Assembly: GCA_012934845.2 (NCBI GenBank)
Contig: WNNJ02003715.1
Span: 28,190 to 92,189, forward strand
DNA: 64,000 nt
Direction: 5' to 3'
Source of the DNA: Pomphorhynchus laevis
Taxonomy: Eukaryota > Acanthocephala > Palaeacanthocephala > Echinorhynchida > Pomphorhynchidae
The notes beneath the pieces are model-generated. The model was not told where the DNA came from. It ran no database searches and saw nothing but the letters and a program-made list of their open reading frames with translations. Shown here in pieces: positions 45,400-56,640 of the stretch; position 1 is the first letter of the stretch, and every line of letters starts with the position of its first letter. The translations under genes and the position numbers were made by a program.

Positions 45400-45905
45400 C
45401 AATAATTCCTTAAATGTTATACATCAATGGTCCAAAGACACTGGAGTACTTCAAGATATTTCAAAGTGTATATATATGAGGTTTGGCTTCAATAATTTGG
45501 CTACGGATTATGTTTTAGGCCACGAGTATATGCTGCGATGTAGTAGTGTTAAAGATTTAAGTGTATTAGTTCAGGATAATTTCAAAACTCTATTAAATAC
45601 CTACCACATATGCAAATCGGCAAGGCCTGTGTGCTATGCTGTGAAAATCAGCTGTTAAGTTCGGGATATCCAGCTTATTTATTTAGATTCTTAATTAGGC
45701 TATTAATCAAATATGCAGCACCATTGACTTTTCAGTGAACATGCAAGGAACTTAATGATTTGGTAAGGATTTCTCGAGGTTATATGAAATTGTTCCTAAA
45801 ATTGAGGGACTTACCGTATAGTGTAAGCTTGAAACGCTTGAATTTAGACCTCGTAAAAGTTCGCTCACAATCAAGTTACACAAAGGTTGGAAGATCGCTA
45901 CATGA
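45400..45905 (+). mobile_element. Old CR1-like LINE, post-RT part right of the Merlin element
   Basis: The plus strand reads DISKCIYMRFGFNNL, YVLGHEYMLRCSSVKDLS and VLVQDNFKTLLNTYHICK, matching the CR1-like pattern K.KVM.FG.NN...Y...G..L....EKDLGV.V...LK. Near 45760-45860 it reads RISRGYMKLFLKLRDL and SLKRLNLDLVKVRS (usual form R..TK...GLR.L.Y..RL..LNL..L..RR). It continues the RT piece at 42560-42805; the YADD region is missing between them. Confidence 0.6.
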
Positions 45906-46194
45906 AGACGTATTTAACTTATAATTAGTAAAAACCATTTTAACACTTAAAATGGGTATAATTCCAACTAAATGTTTTCTAAATAATTTCATAAATTGCA
46001 ATAAAAATTAATACAACAGCAGCAAAAGAGTGCAAAGCACGTACAGGCTGGATAAAAATGCAAAATATAAAATTAAAAAAGTTGAAATTGTACTGAGTTA
46101 AAATTAATAGCCTTATCACTATATCATCACTATATCAAGTAATGTAGTGATGTAACTATATACAATCACTAAATCATCACTATATTCAACTCTA

Positions 46195-47945
46195 AGACCC
46201 TCTGACATACTTTTAACTCAATCTTTGCTCGCTCCTCCTCACCTTGCAACATCAATCCTAATGATTATTCGTCATTTCTCCAGAGTAAAGTATCCACGTT
46301 GCTATCTAACACCCGGTCTCCATCCTATCCCACTCTGCCCCGCCTAGCCTCATCCTCCCGGAACTCTTTCATTTTCGCACTGTCTCACCTACCGAAGTCT
46401 TATCTGTCCTCATGTCCTTGCCCAACAAAACCTCACCTGCCGATCCCCTGCCTATTCACATACTTAAATACATACGCTCATCGATATCCCCTTTTCTCAC
46501 AACCTGGTTTAACTCGTATATCCGCAGTCGTATCTTCCCTTCACACTGGAAATCCATAATTGTTCATCCCCTCCTTAAGAAACAATCGCTCGACCCCTCC
46601 CTTACTTCTAGCTATCGCTCTATTTCACTACTCCTTACTCTTTCTACGCTCTTAGAACGCCTCATCTTAATGCAGATCAACGCTTATCTCTCTCCATTTA
46701 ATCTGTCCCCGCCTTTCCAATCCCCTTTTCGCTCTAATCACTCCACAGAAATCACCTGCATAAACGTTTACAACGACTTACACATTTCTCAAGAGAAGGC
46801 TCTATCTAGTGTTCTCATCTCCCTCGACCTCTCCTCCGCCTTCGACATTGTCGACCACTCCGTCCTCCGTTTCGCCTTCGTTATGACTACAGATTTTTTC
46901 TCCTCCGTAGCATGGTTTGCCTCATATCTATCCGACCGTTACTTAAGCGTATGTTCTAATTTATAATCCTCCCCTCCCATACCTATTTTTGCGGGGTCCC
47001 ACAAGGTTCAATCCTAGGTCCCCTGTTTTTCACTCTTCTGCTTGGCGATCTCTCTTCCGTTTATCAAATCTTACTCCTTTAACGTCATGCAATACGCCGA
47101 TGACATCCTAATCTATGCTCATGCACCCGCACATCGCATACACGATATCATCATTTCTGTCTCGAACTGCCTTTCTTCTATATACAAACGTCTCTCCAAT
47201 ACCCATCTCGTTCTAAACCTTGACAAGTCCAGAATAATGTGGATCCTCTCCCGTAAACCAAACATATATCCACCCACTGTATCTTTTGCCTCATCGATCA
47301 TCCCCATAGTACACAATCTCACTTTCCTATGCTTTCATTTCGATGAACACATTTCCCTGAAACCCTTCGTCCGTGACAAGGTCTGATCATCTAACTTAAT
47401 TCTTTGTGACATCCGCCGTATCCGCCCCCACATCCGCCCCCGTTGTAGGGGTAGGATGATGGATTTCTCCAAAATCCATCATCCTACCCCTACAACGAAT
47501 AATAAACTCCGCCGTTCAAGTGCTCTTTCGTCTCCGTCGCTTCGACCACACATCCACATATCTTGCCCAACTATTCTGGCGCACCATCCACGTCCGCATC
47601 AAACTCCGCCTTCCTCTCGTAATTTTTGGTCTCATCGCTGTCGGCTCCCCATCGTTCATCAACCTTCCTTTCTTAGACGACACTCTCCCCACCTCGCTAT
47701 TGCTGCGTTCCCGCAATTCCCTCTTACTGCACGCTCCCAATTACTCCAACAACTACGGCCTCCGATCTTTCCTCGTCGCCGCCTCACTTACCTGGAATCA
47801 ACCCCCTCTCGACGTCCGCCGCGCTCCCTCCTTTATCACATTCAAACACCTCCTCCGTTCACACCTTCTCGACACATGATTTACATTTTTGTTTTGTTGT
47901 GGTCATGTAAGCGTGCGCGGGCACGCTTTTGCCACGTCAAAATAT
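46195..47945 (+). mobile_element. LINE family 1, plus-strand copy, 5' truncated
   Basis: It starts within the endonuclease-RT linker (LLSNTRSPSYPTLPRLAS). RT blocks: MSLPNKTSPADPLPIHIL and SLTSSYRSISLLLTLSTL (46412 onward), VLISLDLSSAFDIVDHS, GVPQGSILGPLFF near 47000 in another frame, MQYADDILIYAHAP near 47088, and LVLNLDKSRIMW. The C-terminal part at 47520-47879 ends LDVRRAPSFITFKHLL, then the stop. The 3' end has the conserved hairpin (47911-47926) and GCCACGT. A fold-back with local deletion lies at 47442-47496. Frames are broken but this is one of the clearer RT copies. Confidence 0.85.
47442..47496. repeat. Perfect 25-bp-stem hairpin inside a LINE
   Basis: The arm 47442-47466 and its exact complement 47472-47496 are separated by CTCCA. 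In other family copies (for example 53525-53560 and onward) only one of the two arms is present and about 100 bp of normal LINE sequence stands where the extra arm is. The extra arm is therefore a local inverted copy that replaced LINE sequence. Confidence 0.95.
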
Positions 47946-48214
47946 TTTGTATATATCAAGTGATATAAGTAACATAACCTTATAATTGAAGGAAGGTAAT
48001 ATATCATATTATTAAAATATAGTAATATTAATAAAACAGCAAGGTGGTGCCGATTTTCTTAGTTCACATAAATTTATCAGATTTTGAATGAAAATGATTT
48101 TTTTCTTAATTAAATGTTAGATAATTTCTAAACGAAAACTTTTATGCAATCTCTGATTCGTTGTTTTTTATAATGTTGTTTTTATGCAATCTATAAGAAT
48201 GAAGTCAACAAAAA

Positions 48215-49525
48215 GTGATTTACAACGCAATATTAAAGTTTGTTTTCTTGAAACTATTGCTCATATATTTATATCATTATAAAGAAGAACGAAATTTTAG
48301 AACGCATAGAATGCGGAAATTTAGCAAGCACAGTAAAAGAGCAAATGGAAAAGCGATTATGACCAACTCGACTAATAAAATCCGAGATGTATTTAGTCGG
48401 CATAAGAGCAAGCCATCACCAATTTTCTCCCATAAAAAGTCAAGAGTATTCGCTTATAATGAGCTGATTCCCGGAGACCACCTTAGTTTTGAATCAGCAG
48501 AATCAAAATTCTTAGAATGCATACATGCGATATTTACGAATTTTGTTAATATTGATGATAAGTGCTTAATTGGACTAAGCTTATGCGTTGACTACGATGA
48601 ACATCTGAAAAGTATGTTCAATTTTGAGGGACCTGTTCAGAAGGGTACAGTCTTAAGGATTCACCTTGACGTGAATTTTGTTCAAATCAAGGTATACAAG
48701 TATTTGCATCAACACATTAATCGGGCGGATGTTGTAGAAAGGTCTTTGCAAACTAATGTACAGTCAACAGACATATTACCTTTTACAAATAAAACTTTTG
48801 TGTCCTATTGTCTTAGCGGTCAACGGGGTATTATAGTTTTTATCGATCCGAAGAAGTTGTCGTTAAAACAGCTAGCCGAAATCGGGGGAACACAAGTTAT
48901 TGGACAGGCTGTTGAGACTGGAGCTAAAGTTGGTATTGTTGTCGCTGCGGGTACATTCGGAAAATTGACCAACAATACAGTCTTACAATCTGTTGCCAAA
49001 GGTACTGGAAAACTGGCTGGTCCGGTGCTTGGTACCGCTGTGGAAGCAACTAATACTGGTTTAAAAATTGCTAGCAAGAAGAAACAATTAAACCGTGGTG
49101 AACTGACAGACATTGCATTTAACTCATGTATTGCAAAGGAAGCCACTAAAGGCTCAGCCGCTGTAATTGGTGGTATAGGAGGATCAATAATTGGGGAAAT
49201 ACTTTTGCCTATTCCAATTTTGGGAGGAATTGCTGGTGGCATTGTTGGTGGTACATTAGGAGCTCTCATAGGTACGGGTGGTGGAAAACTGATCGGTAAC
49301 GCTGTTGAACAGGTGCTTACGAATATGAAGATCAAAAAAATAGTTAAATCGAAATTTTATACAAACGATGAATATAAGAATACTGTATTTCTCATATGCG
49401 ACGACAAACCAGTACGTCAAGTCGATAGTATGTCTGGTCTACAATCGATAAATGATATGATCAAAAATAAAGAATTACAATTATACGAACAAGATGATCA
49501 GTCAAATATCAGTGATCTGGATTAG
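48215..49525 (+). CDS. LRAT-like/glycine-zipper protein, paralog 2
   Basis: An intact frame of 436 codons from the first Met (48215). That Met lies outside the duplicated segment, so the shared Met at 48248 (giving 425 codons) or MRKFSKH at 48311 is a likelier start. It has the same layout as paralog 1: LIPGDHLSF, TNKTFVSYCLSGQ (catalytic Cys again absent), glycine zipper GGIGGSIIG and GGIAGGIVGGTLGAL, and an acidic C-terminus. It differs from paralog 1 mainly in two blocks: FIDPKKLSLKQLAEIGGTQ onward to LTNNTVLQS, and GTLGALIGTGGGKLIGNAV onward to LTNMKI. In the zipper it has more glycines than paralog 1. No indels separate the two coding regions. Confidence 0.8.
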   Translation: MIYNAILKFVFLKLLLIYLYHYKEERNFRTHRMRKFSKHSKRANGKAIMTNSTNKIRDVFSRHKSKPSPIFSHKKSRVFAYNELIPGDHLSFESAESKFLECIHAIFTNFVNIDDKCLIGLSLCVDYDEHLKSMFNFEGPVQKGTVLRIHLDVNFVQIKVYKYLHQHINRADVVERSLQTNVQSTDILPFTNKTFVSYCLSGQRGIIVFIDPKKLSLKQLAEIGGTQVIGQAVETGAKVGIVVAAGTFGKLTNNTVLQSVAKGTGKLAGPVLGTAVEATNTGLKIASKKKQLNRGELTDIAFNSCIAKEATKGSAAVIGGIGGSIIGEILLPIPILGGIAGGIVGGTLGALIGTGGGKLIGNAVEQVLTNMKIKKIVKSKFYTNDEYKNTVFLICDDKPVRQVDSMSGLQSINDMIKNKELQLYEQDDQSNISDLD

Positions 49526-50254
49526 TTTTTAATATATATCTCTTTTCAAAGAATTATAAATTTAATAATTTTCAGCAGCCAATATTTCATGAAATGATAA
49601 AAACAATACGGATGATCAGTGCTCTTATTTTCAATTATTTCAAAACAAAATTATATTTTTGTTGGATTTTATTAGATGAAATTATTATCCAATTTAGCTT
49701 TCTTATATATTCATTAATTAAAATGTTTCTTTAAAATGAAAATTATCGAATAAAAATATTTAAATGAATACGCATCTTACTTAATGTGCGAAAACCCTAT
49801 TTTTAGTTTAACAAAATGTAATATATTTTAATGGGTTCCGACATTATCCTTAAGATGTGAAGGGCGCTTATTAAATTTAATAGAAAATATAAGAAAGATT
49901 ATTAAATTATTTAAATTTAATTATTAAATTTTTTATATAAAAATTTAATAGACCGAGAAATATATTATATAAAACTATATAAAGTTTGTCATATTATATT
50001 AACTTTCAGGAAAATACAAACCACTTTAGCATTTTTCTTAAAGATTTTTTAATTTAATGCTTATTCAGTGCATTATTGAGACAGAATTTATATAACTAAT
50101 TTAAAATTAAATAAATAGTAAAATTGAAGGTTGATATATGACTTGTCTAGCCATTAATAGAGTTTTTTTTATTAAAAACGTTTTGATAATTGAATGATTA
50201 ATTAAATGTTTGCAAAAGCCATCGTTCAAATCTTGACATGTGATTTGAACATAA
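48223..50254 (+). repeat. 2.03-kb segmental duplication, copy 2
   Basis: Partner of 22949-24980. It begins in CAACGCAATATT and ends in GATTTGAACATAA; beyond these points the flanks are unrelated. The noncoding 3' flank (49526-50254) keeps near identity to copy 1 even in A/T-rich DNA, which argues for a recent duplication or recent sequence exchange. Confidence 0.95.
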
Positions 50255-51294
50255 CCACTTGATTAAATGCCTTACATTTAGACAAATTAAACGCATATAT
50301 TAAACCAACATCGTAAAAATATTATGTCCTAGCCTTGCCACTTAATGGAAAGTTTTCTATGTTTCAAGTTTTGCCAATACAGCGAATTTGTTTTAAGACG
50401 TCTAAACTAATTACATTTTGATATTTAATTATATGAGATTTAAGTGAGAGTGAAGTAAAATATTTTTTTAATCGAATTTTCAATAGCCTAATGATATCAT
50501 CTTCAGGAGTAAATGTTACAAAAAATATTTTTATCTTAAAATATTATTATTTTACCTTATAAATACTTTTACCTTTTGTAACATTATTGTTAGAATCTTC
50601 CAGAATACGATGTCATTTTAAGCTCACATACTTCTTTTTAGGACATTCCTTTACTTTGCTGGATTCAGTTATGTTAATGAATTGACAAGAGTGGAGCTTT
50701 TATTGTGTAGTAACGAGCCAAGCGCTATGTTTGTCTAACAGTCATATATTTATTGATTGTTCACTCATATTGGATTATTTATAATCCGTTAATATTTTTT
50801 AATAATATTTTTATTATTTAAAAATATTCTGTAACATTTACTCCTGAAGATGATAGCAGTAGGCTATTGAAAATTCGATTAAATAAATATTTTACTGCAC
50901 TCTCTCCACTAATAAATAATGCAATATGAGTGAACAATCAATTTAAAATTTAAGTTTATTATTTTAATAATAAATTATTATTTTTTATTTTTTAATAATT
51001 AATATTTTGGGTTGGTAAATATGCCGACCCATATTCCATACATTAATAATAGTCATGACACAATATTGTCATTGTGCATTTCGACTTTCAGAAAATAAAC
51101 AAGGGCCGCAATTATTTGTCAGATAAGTCCACCACTTATTTGTCTCTTTTGTCAAAAGTTCCCATAATTCACAGCAGTATATCTATATATTTTGCTTATT
51201 TTTCTTCTAGTAAGTTATTTTTTCTTCTTATAAGTTTTAATTTTTCTATAATAAAAACCATTATCAGTATCACCATGTGATGCTATAAATAATC
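50255..51294. repeat. Overlapping fold-back repeats (MITE-like) in AT-rich DNA
   Basis: One inverted repeat joins 50446-50533 to 50819-50905 (AATCGAATTTTCAATAGCCTA, ATCATCTTCAGGAGTAAATG). A second, offset one joins 50752-50783 to 50912-50942 (ATTGATTGTTCACTCATATTG). No transposase is present, so they look like non-autonomous elements, the second possibly inserted across the edge of the first. The 50943-51294 segment is AT-rich with a 68-codon frame of no recognisable content. Confidence 0.75.
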
Positions 51295-52205
51295 ATTTTT
51301 ACGTTGCAAATGCGTGCCGGCGCACGCTTACATGATCACGAAAAAAAATCTAAATCATGTGTCGAGAAGGTGGGTACGGAGGAGGTGTTTGAATGTAATA
51401 AAGGAGGGAGCGCGGCGGACGTCGTGAGGGAGTTGATTCCAGGCGAGTTTAGCGGCGATGAGAAAGGACGGAGCCTGAAATTGGTAGAGTAATTAGGAAC
51501 GTAGAGGAAGAGGGAATTACGGGAACTCAATGATAGAGAGGTGGGGCAAGTGTTGTCTAAGAAATGGGGTTTGATGAACGATGTGGAGCCTACAGCGATG
51601 AGACGAAAAGTTACGAGAAGAAGGCGGAGTTGTAAGCGGATGTGGATGGTAGGCCAGAAGAGTTAAGCAAGATATGTGGATGTGTGGTCAAAGCGACGAA
51701 GATGTTATGAGCACTCGAACGGCGGAGTTGATTATTCGTTGTAGGGGTAGGATGATGGATTTTAGAGTGGGCGGATACTGCGGATGTCACGGAGAATTAA
51801 GTTATATGAGCGGACCTTGTCACGGACGAAGGGTTTAAGGGAAATATGATCATCGAAATGGAATCCTAAGCTAGTGAAATAGTGGACTACGGGGATGATT
51901 GATAATGCAAAAGATACAGGGGAGGAGATATGTTAGGTTGACGGGGAAGGACCTACATTATTTTAGACTTATCTGGGTTTAGAACGAGACGAAGATGGGA
52001 GAGACGTTTGTAGATAGAAGAAAGACAGTTCGAGGCAGAATAGCCGATATCGTGTATGTGATGGGCGGGTGCATGAGCATATATGAGGATGTCATTGGCG
52101 TATTGCATGACGTTAAAGGAGTAAGGTTTGATAAACTAAGAGAGATCGCCGAGTAGAAGAGAGAAAAGCAGGGGTCCTAGGACTGAACATTGTGGGACCT
52201 CGTAA
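51295..52205 (-). mobile_element. LINE family 1, 3' fragment
   Basis: The left end carries the family tail and hairpin (51312-51327, GCGTGCCGGCGCACGC). Minus-strand text matches the C-terminal and YADD regions of the other copies, up to the segment equivalent to CRTAKVLFFT (near 52190). About 95 bp are missing near 51766-51775, in the same region that is rearranged in the copy at 47442. It ends abruptly against a family 2 endonuclease. Confidence 0.75.
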
Positions 52206-52790
52206 AGAGTTTGTTGTTGTGCAATGTAAGGTGAAGGACGGTGGCATATGTACATGATATTCGTTCTTGGCTATGTGCAGTGCGGCTTTAATCCAACGAC
52301 CGATGTTGATGTTAAAATCATCTAGTAACATGTCGTAAACGTCACCTAAAAAACTGTACAGGACGTCACGGTTCTTGTGAATCTCCACTGGCCGAATATA
52401 AATATTGGATATGCTGAGGCGTTTACCGTCCTTACAAAGTTTTTCGCTAAACAAGAACGGGCTTGACAAGAGTAGTTCAGTTAAAGGCCTTATGATGAAG
52501 ATGAGTGTGGGAGGGTCAAGCACGGAATATAGTAGGCGTTTATGTGCATAGGTATAAATCAAGTAATGCCATGAGATGACAGGATAGATTTAGTCTCCTC
52601 AAGGACTATCTGCATCTCGATCAGATAAAAGACGAAGGACAGAATCATCTCTCAAATTCTACTGTAGGATATTTTAGTGTTGTGGTTCCTTTCTTTTAAA
52701 TCTTTAACTTGAGAAAACTGGAAGACGCTGTTATCTTCTTTGATGTTAAGGTTGAACTTGTGTCAGGAGAAATATTTATAAGGAAGGTTT
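52206..52790 (-). mobile_element. LINE family 2, endonuclease fragment (copy 5)
   Basis: The minus strand reads KDGKRLSISNIYIRPVEI, YDMLLDDFNINIGRWIK (DDFN where GDFN is usual) and PPSFTLHCTTTNSL, matching the endonuclease of copy 2 near 31750-31570. Both ends are truncated, and the left junction joins a family 1 LINE with no spacer. The segment to 52790 retains ORF2-start remnants (LQMEI..LSDRD...near 52610). Confidence 0.65.
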
Positions 52791-52849
52791 GAAAAATATT
52801 AGTCAGCATACGTTTCAATATTTTCACCATCACCATAAGGTTGATGCCA

Positions 52850-53068
52850 TGGAGAATTAAGTTAGACGAGCGGACCTTGTCGCAGACAAAGTGTTTAAGG
52901 GAAATGTGATCATCAAAATGTAATCTTAAGAAAGTGAGATTGTGGACTATGGGGATGATTGATGAGGTAAAAGATACAGCGGAGGAGATATGTTAGGTTG
53001 ACGGGGGAGGATCCACATTATTTTGGACTTGTCTGGGTTTAGAACGAGACGAAGATGAAAGGGACGTT
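52850..53068 (-). mobile_element. LINE family 1, short internal fragment
   Basis: About 215 bp equal to the region just upstream of LVLNPDKS in other copies (GCGGACCTTGTCGCAGACAAA, GGTTTAGAACGAGACGAAG). It ends exactly where the 3' tail of the next family 1 copy begins, so the next copy probably inserted into it. Confidence 0.7.
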
Positions 53069-53069
53069 T

Positions 53070-56000
53070 AAAAAAGATTTATTTTAACGTGGCAAATGCG
53101 TGCCAGCGCACGCTTACATGACCACAACAAAACAAAACTGTAAATCAGGTGTCGAGAAGGTGTGAACGGAGGAGGTGTTTGAATGTGATAAAGGAGGGAG
53201 CGCGGCGGACGTCGAGAGGGGGTTGATTCCAGGTAAGTGAGGCGGCGACGAGGAAAGATCGGAGACCGTAGTTGTTGGAGTGATTGGGAGCGTGCAGTAA
53301 GATGGAATTGCGGGAACGCAGCAATAGCGAGGTGGGGCGAGTGTCGTCTAAGAAAGGAAGGTTGATGAACGATGGGGAGTTGACAGCGATGAGACGAAAA
53401 GTTACGAGAAGAAAGGCGGAGTTTGATGCGGATGTGGATGGTGGGCCAGGAGAGTTGGGCAAGATATGTGGATGTGTGGTCGAAGCGACGGAGACGAAAG
53501 AGCACTCGAACGGCGGAGTTGATTATTCGTTGTAGGGGTAGGATGATGGATTTTGGAGAATTGGCGAAAAGGCTAAGGCAGTAATCGATTTTAGGGAAAA
53601 GAAGCGATGAAAGAAGAGACATACAAGAACGGAAGTCGATAAGGGGGCGGATACGGCGGATGTCACGAAGAATTAAGTTAGATGAGCGGACCTTGTCACG
53701 GACGAAGGGTTTAAGGGAAAGGTGATCATCGAAATGGAAGCCTAAGAAAGTGAGATTGTGGACTATGGGGATGATCGATGAGGCAAAATATACAGTTTGA
53801 GGAGATATGTTTGGTTTACGGGGAGGATCTACATTATTTTGGACTTTTCGGGGTTTAGAACGAGATGGAGATTGGAGAGACGTTTGTAGATAGAAGAAAG
53901 ACAGTTGGAGGCAGAAATGCCGATATCGTGTATGCGATGTGCGGGTGCATGAGCATAGATTAGGATGTCATCGGCGTATTGCATGACGTTCAATGAGTAA
54001 GGTTTGATGAAACGGAGAGAGATCGCCAAGCAGAAGAGAGAAAAGCAGGGGACCTAGGACTGAACCTTGTGGGACCCCGCAAAAAATAGGGATGGGAGGG
54101 GAGGATGATGAATTAGAACAGACGCGAAAGGAACGGTCGGAAAGATATGAGGCAAACCATGCTACGGAGGAGGAAGAAAATCCGTAATCATAACGAAGGC
54201 GAGAAAGGAGTACGGAGTTGTCGACAATGTCGAATGCAGAGGAGAGGTCGAGGACGATGAGAACACTATAGAGCCTTGTCTCGAGAAATGAGTAAGTCGT
54301 TGTACACTTTTATGCATGCGATTTTTGTGGAGTGATTAGAGCGGAAAGCGGATTGGAAAGGAGGGTACAGATTGGATGACGAGATATAAGCGTTGATCTG
54401 TATTAAGATGAGGCGTTCTAAGAGCTTAGAGAGAGTAGGGAGTAGTGAAATGGGGCGATAGCTGGAAGGAAGGGAGGGGTATAGCGATTGTTTCTTAAGG
54501 AGGGGACGATCGATTGCGGATTTCCAGTGTGAAGGGAAGATACGACTGCGGATGGGCGAGTTAAACAATGTTGTGAGAAAAGGGGATATCGATGAGCATA
54601 TGGATTTTAATATGTGAGTAGGCAGGGGATCGGCAGGTGAGGTTTTGTTGGGCAAGGACATGAGGACAGATGATACTTCTGTAGGTGAGACAGGGAGAAT
54701 ATGAAAGAGTTCCGAACGTTGAGGCTAGATTGGGCAGAGTAGGATAGGATGGAGACCGGGGTGTGATAGAGCAACGTGGATACTTTAGTTTTGAGAAATA
54801 ACGAATAATCATTGGCATTGATGTTGCACGGCGAAAAGGAGCGAGCAAGGATTGAGTTAAAAGTATGCCAGAGAATCTTAGAGTTGAATGAAGTGATGAT
54901 TTTATTCTGCCATAAGGAGTTGCATTTGGTACGTAGTAGGTTGAGATGAGACCGGCGAAGAGCAAGATAGGAATCACGGAAAGACGGAGTGATCGAACGG
55001 AAATCACGTCTGAGAGAGCGGTGATAGACTCGAAAAGCATGGAGGAGTCGACGCTTTGAGGGCAAGAGATAGAAGAAAGACAGTTCGAGACAGAAATGGC
55101 GATATCGTGTATGCGATGGGCGGGTGCATGATCATATATGAGTATGTCATCGGCGTATTGCATTACGTTTTTCTACGATGCGGATGGACGAGTTAAACAA
55201 GGTGTTTGGGAAAAAGTATTTCGATGAGCATATTGATTTAAGTATGGGGGTAGGCAGGGGATCGGCATTTTTGGTTTTGATGGGCAAGGACATAGGAACA
55301 GATGTTACCTCGGTAGGTGAAACCGGAAGAAGATGACATAGTTCCTGGGGGATGAGGCGAGGCGAGTAGCAGTCAGATGGAATTGATACGGGGTTATGAG
55401 AGACCAACATGGATACTTTGGTCTGAAGAAATGACGAATAATATTGGGAATTAATGTTACAAGACTAAGAGTAGCGATAAAGGATTGAGTTAGAAGTATG
55501 CCAGGGAAACTTAGAGTTTTATGAAGTGTTGATTTTATGCTGCCCAAAAGAGTTGCATTTGGTACATAGTATGTTGATATAAGGCTGGCGAAGAGCATGA
55601 TAGGAATCACGGAGAGCTAGAGTGAGGCAGCGGATATCAAGTATGAGAGAGCGGTGATAGACTCGCATGGCGGAGTTGACGCTTTGAGAGTATTCATTGG
55701 ATGTCAAACTATGACGCACGGTGCAAGCGACGGTGAGGGTGAGACTTCACGGGTAAGTGAAGATCGAGAGTAGATGCGAGTTCAGAGTCGAAACGAATTT
55801 CAAGATTATGAGGAGAGGAAAATGTTATTGTGGGAGAAGATAGAGACGATTTAAGAAGGCAGATCGGAGAATGGGATGTCAAGATTTCTCAAGAGTTTTG
55901 TAGGTGGTAGGTGTGAGAGGCGGTGAGTGGTTGGAAGTGATATCAAGGGTTACGAGAAAGTGATCGGATATACCAGCATCGGAGATGTGCAGTGAGGTGT

Positions 56001-56640
56001 AGGCAGCAAAACTATAGGGGTAGCTATTATGTCGAGTGTCCCGTCAAGGATATGCGTGTGGCTAGTGGAAATGAGTTTGTAATCGTAGTTGGATGGAATA
56101 TTGATGAACTGAATAGAGTCAGTGGTAGAGGGGCGTTCGAGGCAGATGTTGAAGTCGCCAAGAATGAGTGAAGGGATGGAGGACAAAGATCAGTGTGAAA
56201 AGAGGTCAGCGAATTTGGTAAAAAATATGGTGGTAGGAGCTAATGAACCAGCACGGTATACAATGGCGAGATCCAGAGTGATCGGGTTAGAATAATTACA
56301 AGTGAGCAATTCAAAAGAGCAAGGACTAAAAGGGGGAATAATTTCGCGAAGATACGCTGGGTGACGGGCGAATGCGACAATGCCGCCATGATTAGAGAAT
56401 TTAGAATTGGATGAGCTTAGGGGGCGGGCGGATTAGACTAGTGAGCAACCGGCAGAGAGCAAACGGCGAATTGAGATGTCGACGGAATCGGAGTGCCAAG
56501 ATTCGGTGAGGCAGAAGAGATCGTTTGATTGCATAGTGAATAGGTTGAGGATGATATTGGATTTATGGAGAATAGATCTAGTGTTAAGTATTCCTAGGCG
56601 GAAACCGTGCGTGGTGGTAAAGGGGCTATCGGAGAAGACA
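53070..56640 (-). mobile_element. LINE family 1, longest copy
   Basis: It has the tail plus hairpin (53098-53113) at its 3' end. Minus-strand order: endonuclease N-terminus (ESWHSDSVDISIRRLL near 56490, HGGIVAFARHP near 56390), catalytic SSIPSLILGDFNICLE near 56160, linker (about 55700-54700), RT (MSLPNKTSPADPLPTHIL and SSYRPISLLPTLSKLLE near 54660-54450; FQSAFRSNHSTKIACIKVY near 54350), MQYADDILIYAHAP near 53985, and a C-terminal 184-codon frame at 53622-53068. A 250-bp internal rearrangement near 55055-55170 duplicates the YADD block next to linker text. Frames are broken in several places. Confidence 0.85.
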
